From: Microbulbifer bruguierae
GTDB taxonomy: Bacteria > Pseudomonadota > Gammaproteobacteria > Pseudomonadales > Cellvibrionaceae
Assembly (NCBI RefSeq): GCF_029869925.1
Contig: NZ_CP118605.1
Coordinates: 1,426,001 to 1,490,000 of the forward strand
Reading direction: 5' to 3'
Length of the DNA: 64,000 bases
The notes beneath the pieces are model-generated. The model was not told the origin of the DNA and made no database searches. It saw only the letters and a list, made by a program, of their open reading frames with translations. A program made the translations under genes and the position numbers. Shown here one piece after another: positions 63,798 to 64,000 of this stretch (positions within the stretch are counted from its first letter, which is position 1; every line of letters begins with the position of its first letter).

Positions 63798-64000
63798 TTA
63801 ATGTCGCTCGGAAACCTGGTTGATGGTGTACTTGGGAATCTCTACCACCAGGTCTTCATCTTCCACGATTGCCTGGCAGGACAGGCGGGACTCCGGTTCC
63901 AGGCCCCAGGCCTTGTCCAGCAGATCCTCTTCCAGCTCATCCGGCTCTCCGAGGGAGTCGAAGCCCTCGCGCACGATCACGTGACAGGTAGTGCAGGCAC
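63798..64000 (-). CDS. fdx: [2Fe-2S] ferredoxin of the Isc system, C-terminal part
   Basis: The gene runs off the right edge. The visible part begins 'ACTTCHVIVREGFDSL', which holds two of the four cluster cysteines (C-x2-C), continues 'DELEEDLLDKAWGLEPESRLSCQAIV' with the fourth, and ends 'VVEIPKYTINQVSERH'. This matches adrenodoxin-type Fdx of the isc operon. Confidence 0.95.
   Translation of the reverse strand, partial: ACTTCHVIVREGFDSLGEPDELEEDLLDKAWGLEPESRLSCQAIVEDEDLVVEIPKYTINQVSERH

Noticed and set aside
1-64000. CRISPR arrays, rRNA or tRNA genes, complete insertion sequences or prophage
   Set aside because: None seen: no regularly spaced identical repeats with unique spacers, no rRNA blocks, no cloverleaf-forming tRNA and no transposase, integrase or phage structural gene.

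Overview
The window looks like chromosomal DNA of a marine gammaproteobacterium. The closest match I can suggest is Microbulbifer or a related Cellvibrionales lineage. The grounds are the fairly GC-rich core genes, the gene order fdx-iscX-ndk-rlmN-pilW-rodZ-ispG-hisS-yfgM-bamB-der, the pilA/pilBCD-coaE-yacG block, a class Ia ribonucleotide reductase with two ATP-cones, and a polymer/peptide scavenging locus with a TonB-dependent receptor. The genus is an inference; no rRNA gene is present to settle it.

Layout. 1-4.0 kb: the end of a DUF2254 membrane protein, bacterioferritin, monothiol glutaredoxin, and argD-argF. 4.0-9.4 kb: nrdA-nrdB, preceded by an 840-bp control region with a DnaA box, a sigma70-type promoter, three phased NrdR-like boxes and a long structured leader. 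9.4-14.7 kb: an AT-rich accessory island (AAA+ ATPase, unknown proteins, a membrane protein, an esterase, and a full and a truncated NYN-domain gene). Nearly every gap in it carries a copy of the same ~25-bp motif in the same orientation. 14.7-23.8 kb: ordinary genes (YcxB-like protein, oxidoreductase, Zn-peptidase, LysR/DoxX pair, pilU, small membrane proteins, cation:proton antiporter).

24.0-39.7 kb: a large locus that appears to import and break down D-amino-acid-containing peptides. A six-gene minus-strand operon encodes a membrane-bound serine hydrolase, a DgcA-type N-acetyl-D-glutamate racemase/dipeptide epimerase, an N-acyl-D-amino-acid deacylase-like amidohydrolase, a YkvI-type permease, a DgcN-type D-glutamate N-acetyltransferase (DUF1611) and a second serine hydrolase. 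Divergent from it are an AraC regulator, a TonB-dependent receptor and a DUF819 permease. A DUF2750 gene follows, then a DUF4862/MarR divergent pair. The proposed flow is outer-membrane uptake, periplasmic trimming by penicillin-binding-protein-like hydrolases and the deacylase, inner-membrane transport, and conversion of D-Glu to L-Glu through N-acetyl intermediates.

39.8-44.3 kb: a phosphatase, YdcH, a glutamine-synthetase-family enzyme and a third serine hydrolase. 44.4-50.3 kb: type IV pilus genes pilA (minus) and pilB-pilC-pilD (plus), then coaE and yacG. 50.4-53.1 kb: a thioredoxin-like protein, trmO and gabD. 53.4-64 kb: the conserved housekeeping block der-bamB-yfgM-hisS-ispG-rodZ-pilW-rlmN-ndk-iscX-fdx, all on the minus strand. 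Three families of REP-like inverted repeats are scattered through the core gene spacers and appear to be missing from the island and the D-amino-acid locus.
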